Shown one piece after another: positions 34,645 through 43,554 of a DNA stretch of 64,000 nucleotides. The translations under genes and the position numbers were made by a program. Each line of letters opens with the position of its first letter. Positions within the stretch are counted from its first letter, which is position 1. Source of the DNA: Streptomyces sp. NBC_00568 (GTDB lineage: Bacteria > Actinomycetota > Actinomycetes > Streptomycetales > Streptomycetaceae); assembly GCF_026341855.1 (NCBI RefSeq), contig NZ_JAPENW010000001.1:930001-994000 (forward strand), written 5' to 3'. The notes under the pieces are model-generated. The model saw nothing but the letters and a program-made list of their open reading frames with translations. It was not told the DNA's origin and made no database searches.

Positions 34645-35145
34645 ATGGCCACACAGAATTCCGCGATACGGAGGCTCGGCTCGGTCGCCCGGGCCGGGCT
34701 CGGCGTCGCGGCACATGCCGTGACGGACCGACGCTCGCGGCAGCGCCGACGCGCCGTGCTCACCGAGCAGCACCGCCTCCATTTCGACCTGCTGTGCAAG
34801 GCCATGGACGATCCCACCCTTGCTGCCGTCCTCAACACGTACGAGACCGAGATCGACCCCGAGAAGCAGCGCCAGTACCTCTTCGCGAACGCCCTTTACG
34901 TCAATGCCCTGTACTTCCATCGGATCGGGGCGCTGACGCGCGCGGAACTCCACGGCCACTTGCGCATCATTTGCCAGAACCGGATTTTCCGGGAGTACTG
35001 GGTGGCGACCGAACATCACCGCCAGAGCCTGCCCGATTCTTCCGATGAGGCCCAACTGGGCCGGATGATGGACACCCTGATCCAGGATCAGACGGATGCC
35101 GACGCCGATGAGTGGTGGGTGGTGGGGGAGCCGGACGAAGGATGA
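34645..35145 (+). CDS. DUF6082 family protein
   Basis: A 166-residue Streptomyces protein of the DUF6082 type. A basic N-terminus (about 1-36, DRRSRQRRRAVL) is followed by an all-helical domain with the family pattern QHRLHFDLLCKAMDDPTLA ... NALYVNALYFHRIG, then an acidic end (DADADEWWVVGEPDEG). The role is unknown. It starts at ATG 34645 after GGGGGTTGAC. The small gene at 35507 follows on the same strand after 361 bases. Confidence 0.8.
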   Translation: MATQNSAIRRLGSVARAGLGVAAHAVTDRRSRQRRRAVLTEQHRLHFDLLCKAMDDPTLAAVLNTYETEIDPEKQRQYLFANALYVNALYFHRIGALTRAELHGHLRIICQNRIFREYWVATEHHRQSLPDSSDEAQLGRMMDTLIQDQTDADADEWWVVGEPDEG

Positions 35146-35506
35146 CCGTGACGCCTCACGCCGGCTGCTGCACCCGCACGCGGAGGCCCGACCCCCACGC
35201 GCCCGCACACGCCCCCGTGCGCCATCAGCGCCTTCGATGAGCGCTTACCACCGCAATACCACCTTTGGTCAAGCAAAGCTGGCGAGATTCACTCGACTGC
35301 TGATTGTGGCTTTGCGCACCACTGGCAACAGAACCCGCTAAATTGGCGCTGCTCAGACCTCTGAGCACTCCGACCGAAACACCCCTGCGCTCGGAGACCT
35401 GTGCCTCCGACGATCATCTCGGCTCGGAGTCCGTCACTCCGAGGGAACCGCCGCTCGGGACGACACCCTTTACCGCGATCCCGAGCCAAAAGGTTGGTAC
35501 CACTCC
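35146..35506. other. Intergenic region, less GC-rich
   Basis: 361 bases between two plus-strand genes, less GC-biased than its surroundings. The frame of the next gene stays open from 35342 without an ATG, GTG or TTG before 35507, so a longer or decayed N-terminus cannot be excluded. Confidence 0.45.
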
Positions 35507-35743
35507 GTGAAGATCGTGCGACGTGTCGGGGCTACTCCACGCGAACGCGGCAGCGTTTCCGGACAGTCCTGCCCCGACATCTTCGAGCTCAGTGACGGCA
35601 GCTTCGCCGTCATCGGGCGCGAGGCCACTCAGGAGCTCGATCCCGAGCTCCCGCCCGACGCCGCACGGGCCGACTACGAGCGGATCGTGGTCATCACGCG
35701 CGAGACGCTCTTGCGCGCCAAGAAAGACATCCCGGACGTCTGA
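35507..35743 (+). CDS. Small hypothetical protein, 78 residues
   Basis: A 78-residue acidic protein (VKIVRRVGATPRERGSVSG ... DIPDV) related in style to small Streptomyces proteins encoded near XRE/DUF397-type regulators; no such regulator is adjacent. The block CPDIFELSDGSFAVIG looks like a beta hairpin domain. The GTG at 35507 has only a distant AAAGG, 13 bases away, so the start is uncertain. A hairpin terminator lies at 35874-35902. Confidence 0.7.
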   Translation: MKIVRRVGATPRERGSVSGQSCPDIFELSDGSFAVIGREATQELDPELPPDAARADYERIVVITRETLLRAKKDIPDV

Positions 35744-35873
35744 CAACGAACAGGGCTTGCCTGCGGAGTGGCGAAGGCCTGATCGCACGACTGAAGACGG
35801 GCAATTTCCTCCCCTTATCAACCTGAGAATCCCTTGAATCTCTCCTGGAGATTCCTATCGACTCACGACACAG

Positions 35874-35902
35874 AGGCCCGGCATCACCACGACGCCGGGC
35901 CT
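35874..35902 (+). terminator. Hairpin terminator
   Basis: Nine-base arms AGGCCCGGC / GCCGGGCCT with an 11-base loop followed by TTC, between the small plus-strand gene and the convergent citrate synthase gene. Confidence 0.75.
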
Positions 35903-36001
35903 TTCAGATGTGGCTGCACACCCAGGATTCACTCGTGGCGGCACGCAGGCTTTCCCGCACGGCGACAACCGAGGCACGGGTACGTCCACCATCGAATGGC
36001 G

Positions 36002-37168
36002 TCAGCTCACCGTCGGCACCGCAACCGGCGGAACAGGTCCCACATACCGGGCCGCCGGGCGGATGATTTTCGAGTCCTCCGCCTGTTCCAGGATGTTGGC
36101 GCTCCAGCCGACCACCCGGGCGGCGGCGAAGGTGGGCGTGAACATCTCGCGGGGCAGCCCGCAGAGTTCCATGACCACACCGGCGTAGAACTCCACATTG
36201 GTGTGCAACTCGCGGCCCGGCTTGAGTTCGGCCAGGACCGCCTCCACCTGTCGTTCCACTTCGACGGCGAAGTCGACGAGCGGGCCGCCGAACCCCTGGG
36301 CTATGCCGCGCAGCATGCGCGAACGCGGATCCTCCGTGCGGTAGACGGGGTGTCCGAAGCCCATGATGCGTTCGCCGGCGCGGACGCGTTCGCGGATCCA
36401 GGGATCGATACGGTCGGGGGTCCCGATCGCGTCGAGCGTGTCCAGGGCACGACTGGGAGCACCGCCGTGGAGAGGGCCGGAGAGGGCCCCGACCGCGCCC
36501 ACGAGGCAGGCCGCCACATCCGCGCCGGTCGACGCGATCACCCGCGCAGTGAACGTTGATGCATTGAATCCATGGTCAATGGTTGAGATGAGATATTGCT
36601 CAACCGCACGAGCACGGGCAGCGTCCGGCTCCGAACCCGTCAACATGTACAGGTAGTTGGCGGCGTACCCCAGGTCCTCGCGCGGCTCCACCGGCTCCAG
36701 CCCCTGCCCGAGCCGGTACAGCGCGGTGAGCAGCGTCGGTACGGCCGCCGTCGCCGCGAGGCCGTCGTCGCGACGCCGCTCGGCGTCGATGTCGTACACC
36801 GGTCGGAACCTCAGCGAGGCTCCGAGCAGCGACAACGCGGTGCGCAGCCCGGCGAGCGGTCCCGACAGCCGGGTCGCCGCCGCGATCGCGGGCAGAGCGG
36901 CGCGCACCTCGTCCGGCAGCCCGCGCAGCCCCGCCGTCCGCGCGACGAAGGCGGCACGGCGAGTCTTGTCGGGCAGCTCACCGTGGGCCAGCAGATACCA
37001 GACGTCCTCGAAGCCGCGGGTCTGCGCGAGGTCGACGGCCGAGTACTGGCGGTAGTGGTAAAAGCCCTCCAGCCCTCTGACGTCACCCAGTTCGGTGTCG
37101 GTGACGACGACGCCCGCGAGTCCTCGCGGTACGTCGACAGAGGTGGACGCGGCCCGGTTGATCGGCAT
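36002..37168 (-). CDS. Citrate synthase family protein
   Basis: A 388-residue citrate/methylcitrate synthase. Active-site histidines are visible as His199 (IDHGFNAST), His234 (GPLHGGAPS) and His273 (GFGHPVYR). The position of the catalytic Asp (normally NVDFY) is Glu326 in HTNVEFYAG. It condenses acetyl-CoA (or propionyl-CoA) with oxaloacetate. ATG 37168 has a strong GGAGGA site five bases upstream. It is divergent from a second citrate synthase gene with an N-terminal helix-turn-helix; the 97-base gap is AT-rich and holds a perfect palindrome. Confidence 0.92.
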   Translation of the reverse strand: MPINRAASTSVDVPRGLAGVVVTDTELGDVRGLEGFYHYRQYSAVDLAQTRGFEDVWYLLAHGELPDKTRRAAFVARTAGLRGLPDEVRAALPAIAAATRLSGPLAGLRTALSLLGASLRFRPVYDIDAERRRDDGLAATAAVPTLLTALYRLGQGLEPVEPREDLGYAANYLYMLTGSEPDAARARAVEQYLISTIDHGFNASTFTARVIASTGADVAACLVGAVGALSGPLHGGAPSRALDTLDAIGTPDRIDPWIRERVRAGERIMGFGHPVYRTEDPRSRMLRGIAQGFGGPLVDFAVEVERQVEAVLAELKPGRELHTNVEFYAGVVMELCGLPREMFTPTFAAARVVGWSANILEQAEDSKIIRPAARYVGPVPPVAVPTVS

Positions 37169-37220
37169 GTTTCCTCCCTGGACTTGATTCGACTGTCCAT
37201 GCTTGACTATGTAGCTGTCA

Positions 37221-37239
37221 ATATTGATCCAATCAATAT
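37221..37239. promoter_or_regulatory. Palindromic operator between divergent citrate synthase genes
   Basis: ATATTGAT-CCA-ATCAATAT, a perfect 8-base inverted repeat in a very AT-rich stretch unlike the rest of the window. It overlaps the -10 box TATAAT (37237-37242) of the plus-strand gene and touches a perfect TTGACA on the minus strand (37221 down to 37216). Confidence 0.7.
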
Positions 37240-37242
37240 AAT
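37237..37242 (+). promoter_or_regulatory. -10 box of the HTH-citrate synthase gene
   Basis: TATAAT, a perfect consensus -10, 24 bases before the ATG; a CTGTCA with 16-base spacing is a weak -35. Confidence 0.5.
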
Positions 37243-37265
37243 GATCCACAGATACGGTGGCGCTC

Positions 37266-38525
37266 ATGAGGGATCGAGAGGCGGCAACGCCAGCGCACGA
37301 GGGCCGACGGCTCAGCACCAAGGAGACCGCCGAACTGCTCGGCGTGAAGCCGGAGACCGTGTACGCGTATGTGAGCCGCGGTCAGCTCAGCAGCCGGCGG
37401 GAAACGGGAGGGCGCGGGAGCACGTTCGACACCAAGGAGGTGGAGGCGCTCGCGCGGCGCAACAGGCGTGAGGGCGGCGGCAGTTCGAGCGGCAGCGGCG
37501 AGCTGTCCGTCCGTACCCGCATCACCCTGATCGACAAGGACCGGTACTACTTCCGGGGCATCGACGCGACGGAACTGGCCGCTCGGTACTCCTACGAGGA
37601 GATCGCCGAATGGCTGTGGACCGGCGAGCTGCGCCCCGGTGTCACGTTCACGGCCCCGGAGGCGTCCGTGGCCGTCGCCCGGCGCAGTGTCGACGCGCTG
37701 CCCGAGCACAGCGGCCCGACCGACAGGCTGCGCGTCGCGGCGATCGCCGCCGCGGCGGCCGACCCCCTGCGCTTCGACCTCTCCGAGAGCGCCGTGCTCG
37801 GCACCGGGCGCACCCTGATCCCCACCCTCGTCGCCGCGCTTCCCCCCGTACGCCACGACCACCGCGACGAGGGCCCGCTGGCTCATCGCCTGTGGGCACG
37901 GCTCACCGGGCGCCCGGCCGACGACGCGTCACTGCGCGTGCTGGACACGGCACTCGGGCTGCTCGTGGACCATGATCTGGCCGCCTCGACGCTGGCGGTG
38001 CGGGTCGCCGCGTCGGCCCGCGCCCACGCGTACGCGGCCGTGTCGGCGGGCCTCGGCGTCCTCGAAGGACCCCTCCACGGGGCGGCCAGCGGGCTCGCGC
38101 ACCGCCTGCTGCTCGACGTGCTGGACCAGGGCACCGCCGCTCCTGTGGTCGCCGACGAGCTGCGCGCCGGACGCCGTGTTCCCGGACTCGGCCATCGGCT
38201 CTACCCCGGCGAAGATCCACGCGCGCGTGCCCTGTTCGCTCTCCTGGAGGAGGTGCCCGGTGCCGCGCCCGCTCTGGCGGCGGCCCAGGACGTGGTGACG
38301 ACCACGGCCCGTCACGCGCCCCTGCACGCCAACGTCGACCTCGCCCTGGCCGCCTTCACCGTCTCCTCGGGCATGCCGGCCTCCGCGGGAGAGACGATCT
38401 TCGCTGTCGCGCGGACCGCGGGCTGGATCGCCCACACCCTGGAGGAGTACGGGGAGCGCCCCTTGCGGATGCGACCGAGCGGGCACTACGTGGGCGAGCG
38501 TCCGCCGCAGCCGCTTCCCCGCTAG
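37266..38525 (+). CDS. Citrate synthase with N-terminal helix-turn-helix domain
   Basis: A 419-residue fusion. Residues about 14-66 form a MerR/excisionase-type helix-turn-helix (LSTKETAELLGVKPETVYAYVSRGQL then the FDTKEVEALARR end). After a Gly/Ser linker comes a citrate synthase domain with GPLHGAASG, GLGHRLYPGEDP and NVDLALAAF, so histidines and the catalytic Asp are kept. ATG 37266 chosen, with GGTGG five bases upstream; a GTG three codons earlier has no ribosome site. It faces the other citrate synthase gene across a palindromic operator, so autoregulation by its own DNA-binding domain is an attractive inference. Confidence 0.9.
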   Translation: MRDREAATPAHEGRRLSTKETAELLGVKPETVYAYVSRGQLSSRRETGGRGSTFDTKEVEALARRNRREGGGSSSGSGELSVRTRITLIDKDRYYFRGIDATELAARYSYEEIAEWLWTGELRPGVTFTAPEASVAVARRSVDALPEHSGPTDRLRVAAIAAAAADPLRFDLSESAVLGTGRTLIPTLVAALPPVRHDHRDEGPLAHRLWARLTGRPADDASLRVLDTALGLLVDHDLAASTLAVRVAASARAHAYAAVSAGLGVLEGPLHGAASGLAHRLLLDVLDQGTAAPVVADELRAGRRVPGLGHRLYPGEDPRARALFALLEEVPGAAPALAAAQDVVTTTARHAPLHANVDLALAAFTVSSGMPASAGETIFAVARTAGWIAHTLEEYGERPLRMRPSGHYVGERPPQPLPR

Positions 38526-38696
38526 ACGCCGTACTCGGACAGCGCGCGGGGCGGGCCGGGACAGGGCGCCCGGCGCGCTCCCCCCGCGCGCACTCCCCTA
38601 AGCCCTGCCATACCCCACTTCCCCACGCTTTGCCGCGCGCCCGGACCACCCCTGAGGCGCCCCCGGATACACGGCGGGAAGTCGCCCTGGACGAAG

Positions 38697-38715
38697 TCAG
38701 GTTAGGCTCACCTCT
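38697..38715 (+). promoter_or_regulatory. Iron box (DmdR1/IdeR) at the start of the ferredoxin-like gene
   Basis: TCAGGTTAGGCTCACCTCT matches the Streptomyces iron box at 16 of 19 positions, with the central GGTTAGGCTCACCT intact. It ends one base before the GTG start and covers a possible -10 (TAGGCT, 38703-38708). Confidence 0.8.
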
Positions 38716-39660
38716 GTGAGTATGTGCACGACCGCGTCGCGGCACCTCGACGAGCCCCTGGCGGGGACCGCGGCCACCGCGAGGACATGGCTGCTGATCG
38801 AGCAGCCCGGACCCTGGGGTGCCCAGGCGCTCACTTCGAGCCACCTGGATCCCACGGTCGGCCGTGCCCTCGAAGCGGCCGCCCAGGGCACCGGCGTACG
38901 GATCGCGCTCATCCGCCGACCCGGGCGCCACGCCGACTGCGGTGCGCCCGCCGAGAGGCATGTGTACGCGGCCCACACCACTCCGGGAAACGTATGGCTG
39001 CACTCCGCCATGACACGTGATCCCGAGCAGGCGCTCGATCTCGACTTCACCGCGCTCGGCACGGGTGATCCACGCTCCTTCGACGAGGTTCTCCAGGGGC
39101 GGCCCCACATGGACGATCCGCTCGCCCTCGTCTGCACCAACGGCAAGCGCGACCGCTGCTGCGCCCTGCTCGGACGCCCCCTGGCGGCGGAACTGGCCGC
39201 CTCCGGCGTGAGGGGCGCTTGGGAGGTCACCCATCTGGGCGGTCATCGCTTCTCGCCCACGGTGCTCGTCCTGCCGTACGGGTACGCGTACGGCCGCGCC
39301 GAGGCCCACGCCGTCAAGGAGATCCTCCAGGGCGTCCGGGAGGGCCTTGTCGTCACCGAGGGCTGCCGAGGGAACTCCGCCTGGGAACGCCCCGGCCAGG
39401 CGGCCGAGCTGGCCGTACGGACGGCTTCGGGGGAGCACGCCGCCGACGTCCTGACGGTGGTCCGCACGGACGGCACCGCGCCTCGCTGGGAGGTGACCGT
39501 CGCCCATGCCGACGGCCGTCTGTGGCGTGTCATCGTCGCGCGGGGCGCCTCGCTGCCGCCCCGCCCGGAGAGCTGCGGCTCGGCACTGGGTTCACCCGCT
39601 CGGATGGACGTGGTGGCCGTACGGCAGCTGGAGAAGACGGCTGTCCCTGTGGCCTGCTGA
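38716..39660 (+). CDS. Sucrase/ferredoxin-like (thioredoxin-like [2Fe-2S]) protein
   Basis: A 314-residue protein of the sucrase/ferredoxin-like family (Apd1-like). Cys140 and Cys148/149 in VCTNGKRDRCC and His173/His177 in HLGGHRF form the mixed Cys/His [2Fe-2S] site described for this family. The iron box directly upstream means it should be made when iron is low; together this fits a reductase of ferric siderophores or another iron-acquisition role (inference). No ribosome site exists; if the overlapping TAGGCT is the -10, the transcript would begin at GTG 38716 (leaderless). ATG 38722 is the alternative start. Confidence 0.88.
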   Translation: MSMCTTASRHLDEPLAGTAATARTWLLIEQPGPWGAQALTSSHLDPTVGRALEAAAQGTGVRIALIRRPGRHADCGAPAERHVYAAHTTPGNVWLHSAMTRDPEQALDLDFTALGTGDPRSFDEVLQGRPHMDDPLALVCTNGKRDRCCALLGRPLAAELAASGVRGAWEVTHLGGHRFSPTVLVLPYGYAYGRAEAHAVKEILQGVREGLVVTEGCRGNSAWERPGQAAELAVRTASGEHAADVLTVVRTDGTAPRWEVTVAHADGRLWRVIVARGASLPPRPESCGSALGSPARMDVVAVRQLEKTAVPVAC

Positions 39661-39853
39661 GGACCCCCGGTCCCCCGCCCCTCCCGAACCGGACCCCCGC
39701 CGGCTCCCTCCGCCCGATCGGCGACGCCCTGGCTGCCCCACGGCCCGGTCCGGCACTCGTCCGGCCATTCGTCCGACCGCCTCGCCCCTTGATCAGGAGA
39801 TCCACGCCACACTCCCTTCGGGGGAGCGCGCACGCCCCCGTACCGTCTTGGGC

Positions 39854-41686
39854 ATGAGCCCCACTCCGCCCGCACGACGACTGCGCCTCGGTCTGCCGCG
39901 GCGGGTGTTCTCGCAGGTGCTGCTGATGCAGATCGCGATCGCGGCGGGAGTCGCCGTGCTCGCCACCGGGCTGTTCCTGGCCCCGCTGAGCGCGCAGCTG
40001 GACGACCAGGCCATGCGGCGTGCCCTCGCGATCGCGCAGACCACGGCCGCGCAGCCGCAGATCGCCGTGGACCTCCGGAGGACCTCCCCCTCCACGACCG
40101 GCCCCGTGCAGGTCGAGGCCGAGCGGATACGGAAGGCGAGCGGGGCCGATTACGTCGTCGTGATGGACATGCGCGGCATCCGCTGGTCGCACCCGGACCC
40201 CGCGGCGATCGGCGGTCCGGTCTCGACGAGTCCTCGCCTGGCCCTGGCAGGCAGGGACGTCATGGAGATCGACACCGGAACGCTGGGCCGCTCCGCACGG
40301 GGCAAGGTGCCGCTGCGCGACGCCGACCACAGGATCATCGGCGCGGTCTCGGTGGGCATCGAGTACGACAGCGTCCGGGCCCGGTTGATCGGCGCGATCC
40401 CGGGGCTGTTCGCGTACGCGGGCGGGGCCATGGCCGTAGGCGCGCTGGCCGCCTACCTGATCTCCCGCAGGGTCCAGCGGCAGACCCGTGACCTGGCCTT
40501 CTCCGATATCTCGGCGTTGCTGGAGGAGCGGGAGGCGATGCTGCACGGCATCCGGGAGGGCGTGGTCGCACTGGACCGCGGCGGTCGCGTACGCCTTCTG
40601 AACGACGAGGCGCAGCGGCTGCTGGGGGTCGGCGCCGAGGCCATCGGGCGGCCCCTCGACGACGCGCTGGGCCCCGGCCGGACGACCGATGTGCTGGCCG
40701 GGCGCGTCACCGGCACGGACCTGCTCACCGTCCGCGGCCAGCGCGTCCTGGTCGCCAACCGGATGCCCACCGAGGACGGTGGCGCCGTCGCCACACTGCG
40801 CGACCGGACCGAACTGGAGCAGCTCGGCCGGGAGCTCGACTCCACGCGGGGCCTGATCGACGCCTTGCGCGCGCAGGACCATGAGCACGCCAATCGCATG
40901 CACACGCTCCTGGGGCTTCTCGAACTGGAGATGTACGACGACGCCGTGGAGTTCGTCGGAGAGGTGGTCGGCGACCACAGGGTCACCGCGGAGCAGGTCA
41001 CCGAGAAGATCCACGATCCGCTGCTCGCCGCCCTGCTGGTCGGCAAGGCGACCGTGGCGGCCGAGCGTGGCGTGGCGCTGTGGATCTCGGACGGGACGCT
41101 GCTGCCGGATCGGTTGATCGACCCGCGCGGGCTCGTCACGGTCGTCGGGAACCTCGTCGACAACGCCCTGGACGCCGTCGCGGGGACGCCCCACGCGCGC
41201 GTGGAGGTCGAATTGCGTTCCGAGGGCCGCACCGCCGTCCTGCGGGTACGGGACACCGGGCCCGGCATCCCGCAGGAGCGGCGGGAGCTGATCTTCACGG
41301 ACGGCTGGAGCACCAAGAAGCCCCCGGCACACGGCAAGCGCGGAATCGGCCTCTCCTTGGTACGGCGACTCGCCGAGCGGCAGGGCGGGAGCGCCGAGGT
41401 GGCCGACGCGGACGGCGGAGGCGCGGAGTTCACGGTCGTCCTGCCGGAGGCGCTGACGGACCCTGCGCTCGCACCGGAGGACGGGGGCGCGGCGCGGAAC
41501 GGGCTCGTGTCGGTCGACGGGCTCGCCCCCGTCCCTGCTCAGGGACCAGGAGTCGTACGACGGCTCCCGTCTCCGGAGGCCCCCGACGCCGGCCTCGTCG
41601 CCACCGGAGACACCAGGAACGGCGAGGACGCCAGGAACAGCGAGCACGCCAAGAACGCCAGCAACGCCGAGGAGGAGTCGCGATGA
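39854..41686 (+). CDS. CitA/DcuS-type sensor histidine kinase
   Basis: A 610-residue membrane kinase. Transmembrane helix about 20-42, extracytoplasmic PASp sensor about 46-180, second helix about 183-205, cytosolic PAS about 230-320, then the phospho-acceptor segment ALRAQDHEHANRMHTLLG (His343 by alignment with CitA/DcuS), and an HATPase_c domain (VGNLVDNALDAV, DTGPGIP, KRGIGLSLVRR). The C-terminal 80 residues are low-complexity and include an NA/E-rich repeat. Family members sense C4-dicarboxylates or citrate outside the cell; the ligand here is unknown. Its stop overlaps the response regulator start as ATGA. Confidence 0.92.
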   Translation: MSPTPPARRLRLGLPRRVFSQVLLMQIAIAAGVAVLATGLFLAPLSAQLDDQAMRRALAIAQTTAAQPQIAVDLRRTSPSTTGPVQVEAERIRKASGADYVVVMDMRGIRWSHPDPAAIGGPVSTSPRLALAGRDVMEIDTGTLGRSARGKVPLRDADHRIIGAVSVGIEYDSVRARLIGAIPGLFAYAGGAMAVGALAAYLISRRVQRQTRDLAFSDISALLEEREAMLHGIREGVVALDRGGRVRLLNDEAQRLLGVGAEAIGRPLDDALGPGRTTDVLAGRVTGTDLLTVRGQRVLVANRMPTEDGGAVATLRDRTELEQLGRELDSTRGLIDALRAQDHEHANRMHTLLGLLELEMYDDAVEFVGEVVGDHRVTAEQVTEKIHDPLLAALLVGKATVAAERGVALWISDGTLLPDRLIDPRGLVTVVGNLVDNALDAVAGTPHARVEVELRSEGRTAVLRVRDTGPGIPQERRELIFTDGWSTKKPPAHGKRGIGLSLVRRLAERQGGSAEVADADGGGAEFTVVLPEALTDPALAPEDGGAARNGLVSVDGLAPVPAQGPGVVRRLPSPEAPDAGLVATGDTRNGEDARNSEHAKNASNAEEESR

Positions 41687-42363
41687 TCGAGGTCCTGGTC
41701 GTGGACGACGACGCACGGGTCGCTCGCGTCAACGCCGCCTACGTCGAGAAGGTGCCGGGCTTCCACGCCGTGGGCGAGGCGCACAGCGCCGCCGAGGCGC
41801 TGCGCCTGATGGAGGCCCTGCCGAAACTGGACCTGGTCCTCATGGACCACTACCTGCCGGACGAGACGGGTCTCGCGGTCGTCCAGGAGATGCGCCGCCG
41901 AGGCCACCAGACCGACGTGATCATGGTGACCGCGGCCCGTGACGTCTCGACCGTCCAGGCGGCGCTGCGGCAGGGCGCGCTCCAGTACCTGGTCAAGCCG
42001 TTCGCGTTCGCCGGGCTGCGCGCCAAGCTGGAGGCGTACGCGGATCTTCGACGCACCCTCGACGGCGGCGGGGAGGCCGAACAGTCCGAGGTGGACCGGA
42101 TCTTCGGGGCCCTCTCGGCGAGCGCCGAGCCCAATCTGCCCAAGGGCCACTCCCCGCCGACCGCCGATCTCGTCAGGCGCGCCCTGCTCGGTGCTGAAGG
42201 CCCGCTGTCGGCCCAGGAGATCGCGGAGGAGACCGGACTGAGCCGGCAGACCGCGCAGCGCTATCTGAAGCTCCTGGAGCGCACCGGGAGGGCCAGACTG
42301 ACCCTCAAATACGGCGACGCGGGCCGCCCGGAGCATCGCTACGTCTGGGCGACCCGCGCCTGA
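41683..42363 (+). CDS. CitB/DcuR-type response regulator
   Basis: A 226-residue response regulator. The receiver has VVDDD near residue 6, phospho-acceptor Asp55 in LVLMDHYLPD, and Lys in YLVKPF. The C-terminal helix-turn-helix (LSAQEIAEETGLSRQTAQRYLKLL) is the CitB type, ending in LKYGDAGRPEHRY. Coupled to the upstream kinase (ATGA). About 60% identical by eye to the orphan regulator at 45645-46337. The stop is followed by a 16-base perfect hairpin. Confidence 0.93.
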   Translation: MIEVLVVDDDARVARVNAAYVEKVPGFHAVGEAHSAAEALRLMEALPKLDLVLMDHYLPDETGLAVVQEMRRRGHQTDVIMVTAARDVSTVQAALRQGALQYLVKPFAFAGLRAKLEAYADLRRTLDGGGEAEQSEVDRIFGALSASAEPNLPKGHSPPTADLVRRALLGAEGPLSAQEIAEETGLSRQTAQRYLKLLERTGRARLTLKYGDAGRPEHRYVWATRA

Positions 42364-42398
42364 GGACAGGCCGACCGGGCGGGGCGGCGGTCGCACAG

Positions 42399-42441
42399 GT
42401 CGCGCGTACGACTGCCGGGGGAGGACAGTCGTACGCGCGAC
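42399..42441. terminator. Bidirectional hairpin between convergent genes
   Basis: Perfect 16-base arms GTCGCGCGTACGACTG / CAGTCGTACGCGCGAC with an 11-base loop; a further partial copy (ACAGTCGTACACACG) follows directly. Confidence 0.85.
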
Positions 42442-42492
42442 GGAACAGTCGTACACACGCCGGGGCGCTCAGCGCGTGGTCGCTGGGCAGGG

Positions 42493-43554
42493 TCAGCCGG
42501 CGGCCTTCTTGACGAACTCCGTGGTGTACGTCCTGCTCAGGTCGACCTCGGCGTTCTTGATGTTGGGGTTGAACGCCTTGAGGACCTTCTCGACGGTCTC
42601 GGGACCGTTCTCAGGCATCACGCCGTCGTCGGTGAACATCGGCAGCGTGCTCTTGATCGCCCCGGCGTACAGCGTCTTGTCGCCCTGGGAGTAGTCGGCG
42701 GGCATCTTGGCGGCGATGTCGGCGGCGCTGTGGGTGGACATCCACACAAGGGTCTTCACGAAGGCGTTCGCCAGCTTCTGGACCGTCTCCTTGTGACCGT
42801 TGACCCAGTCCGTCTGCATGTAGAGGCTGGACGAGGGGTAAGGCCCGCCGAGCGCCTCCTGCGAGCCCTTGGGCGTCCGCATGTCGATGAGCACCTTGCC
42901 GAGCTTCTTCTCAAGGACCGTGGCGACGGTGGGGTCCGTCGTCATGCCGCCGTCGATGGCGCCTTGCTGGAGGGCCGAGATGAAGGTCGGTCCGGCACCG
43001 ACGGCGACCGGCGTGAACTCGCTGACCCGCACACCGTTCTTGACCGCGAGGTACTTCGTGAGGAAGTCGGTCGACGAGCCGAGGCCGGTGACGCCGAGCT
43101 TCCTGCCCTTGAAGTCCTTGGGTGAAGTGATGTCGCCCGCCCGCTTGTTCGAGACGATCTCGACCTCACCCGGGGCGTGCGAGAACTGCACGACGGACTC
43201 GACGGCCTTGCCCTTGGTCTGCAGGTCGAGCGTGTGGTCGTAGAAGCCGACGGCGCCCTGCACCTGCCCCGACACAAGAGCCGTCTCGGCCTGGACACCC
43301 GCGGGCTCGCTGAGGAGTTCGACATCCAGGCCCTCGTCCTGGAAGTAGCCGAGCCGCTGCGTGAGCATCGCCGGCAGGTAGATGACCTTGTCCAGGCCAC
43401 CGACCATGATCTTGACGTGCTCCCCCTTGCCACCGCCCCCGCCGCTGCCGGAGTCGGCCGTCGTGCTCGCCGCGTCATTGGCGCAGGCGGTGAGCGAGGT
43501 GAGAGCGAGCAGACCGGCGGCTGCCAGCGCGGAGTATCTGGCGGTCTTGCGCAT
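42493..43554 (-). CDS. ABC transporter substrate-binding lipoprotein (NitT/TauT type)
   Basis: A 353-residue lipoprotein with a lipobox LTSLTAC (Cys24), a Ser/Gly-rich linker, then an NMT1/SsuA-type periplasmic-binding fold (GLDKVIYLPAMLTQRLGYFQDEGLDVELL). Relatives bind nitrate, sulfonates, taurine or the thiamine precursor; the substrate is not evident. Third gene of the importer cluster, separated from the permease gene by 259 bases holding a palindromic repeat array. That spacing suggests separate control or mRNA processing that lets the binding protein be made in excess. Confidence 0.9.
   Translation of the reverse strand: MRKTARYSALAAAGLLALTSLTACANDAASTTADSGSGGGGGKGEHVKIMVGGLDKVIYLPAMLTQRLGYFQDEGLDVELLSEPAGVQAETALVSGQVQGAVGFYDHTLDLQTKGKAVESVVQFSHAPGEVEIVSNKRAGDITSPKDFKGRKLGVTGLGSSTDFLTKYLAVKNGVRVSEFTPVAVGAGPTFISALQQGAIDGGMTTDPTVATVLEKKLGKVLIDMRTPKGSQEALGGPYPSSSLYMQTDWVNGHKETVQKLANAFVKTLVWMSTHSAADIAAKMPADYSQGDKTLYAGAIKSTLPMFTDDGVMPENGPETVEKVLKAFNPNIKNAEVDLSRTYTTEFVKKAAG

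Noticed and set aside
39530..41716. Open minus-strand frame antisense to the CitA-type kinase
   Set aside because: Mirror of a kinase with all its motifs on the plus strand.
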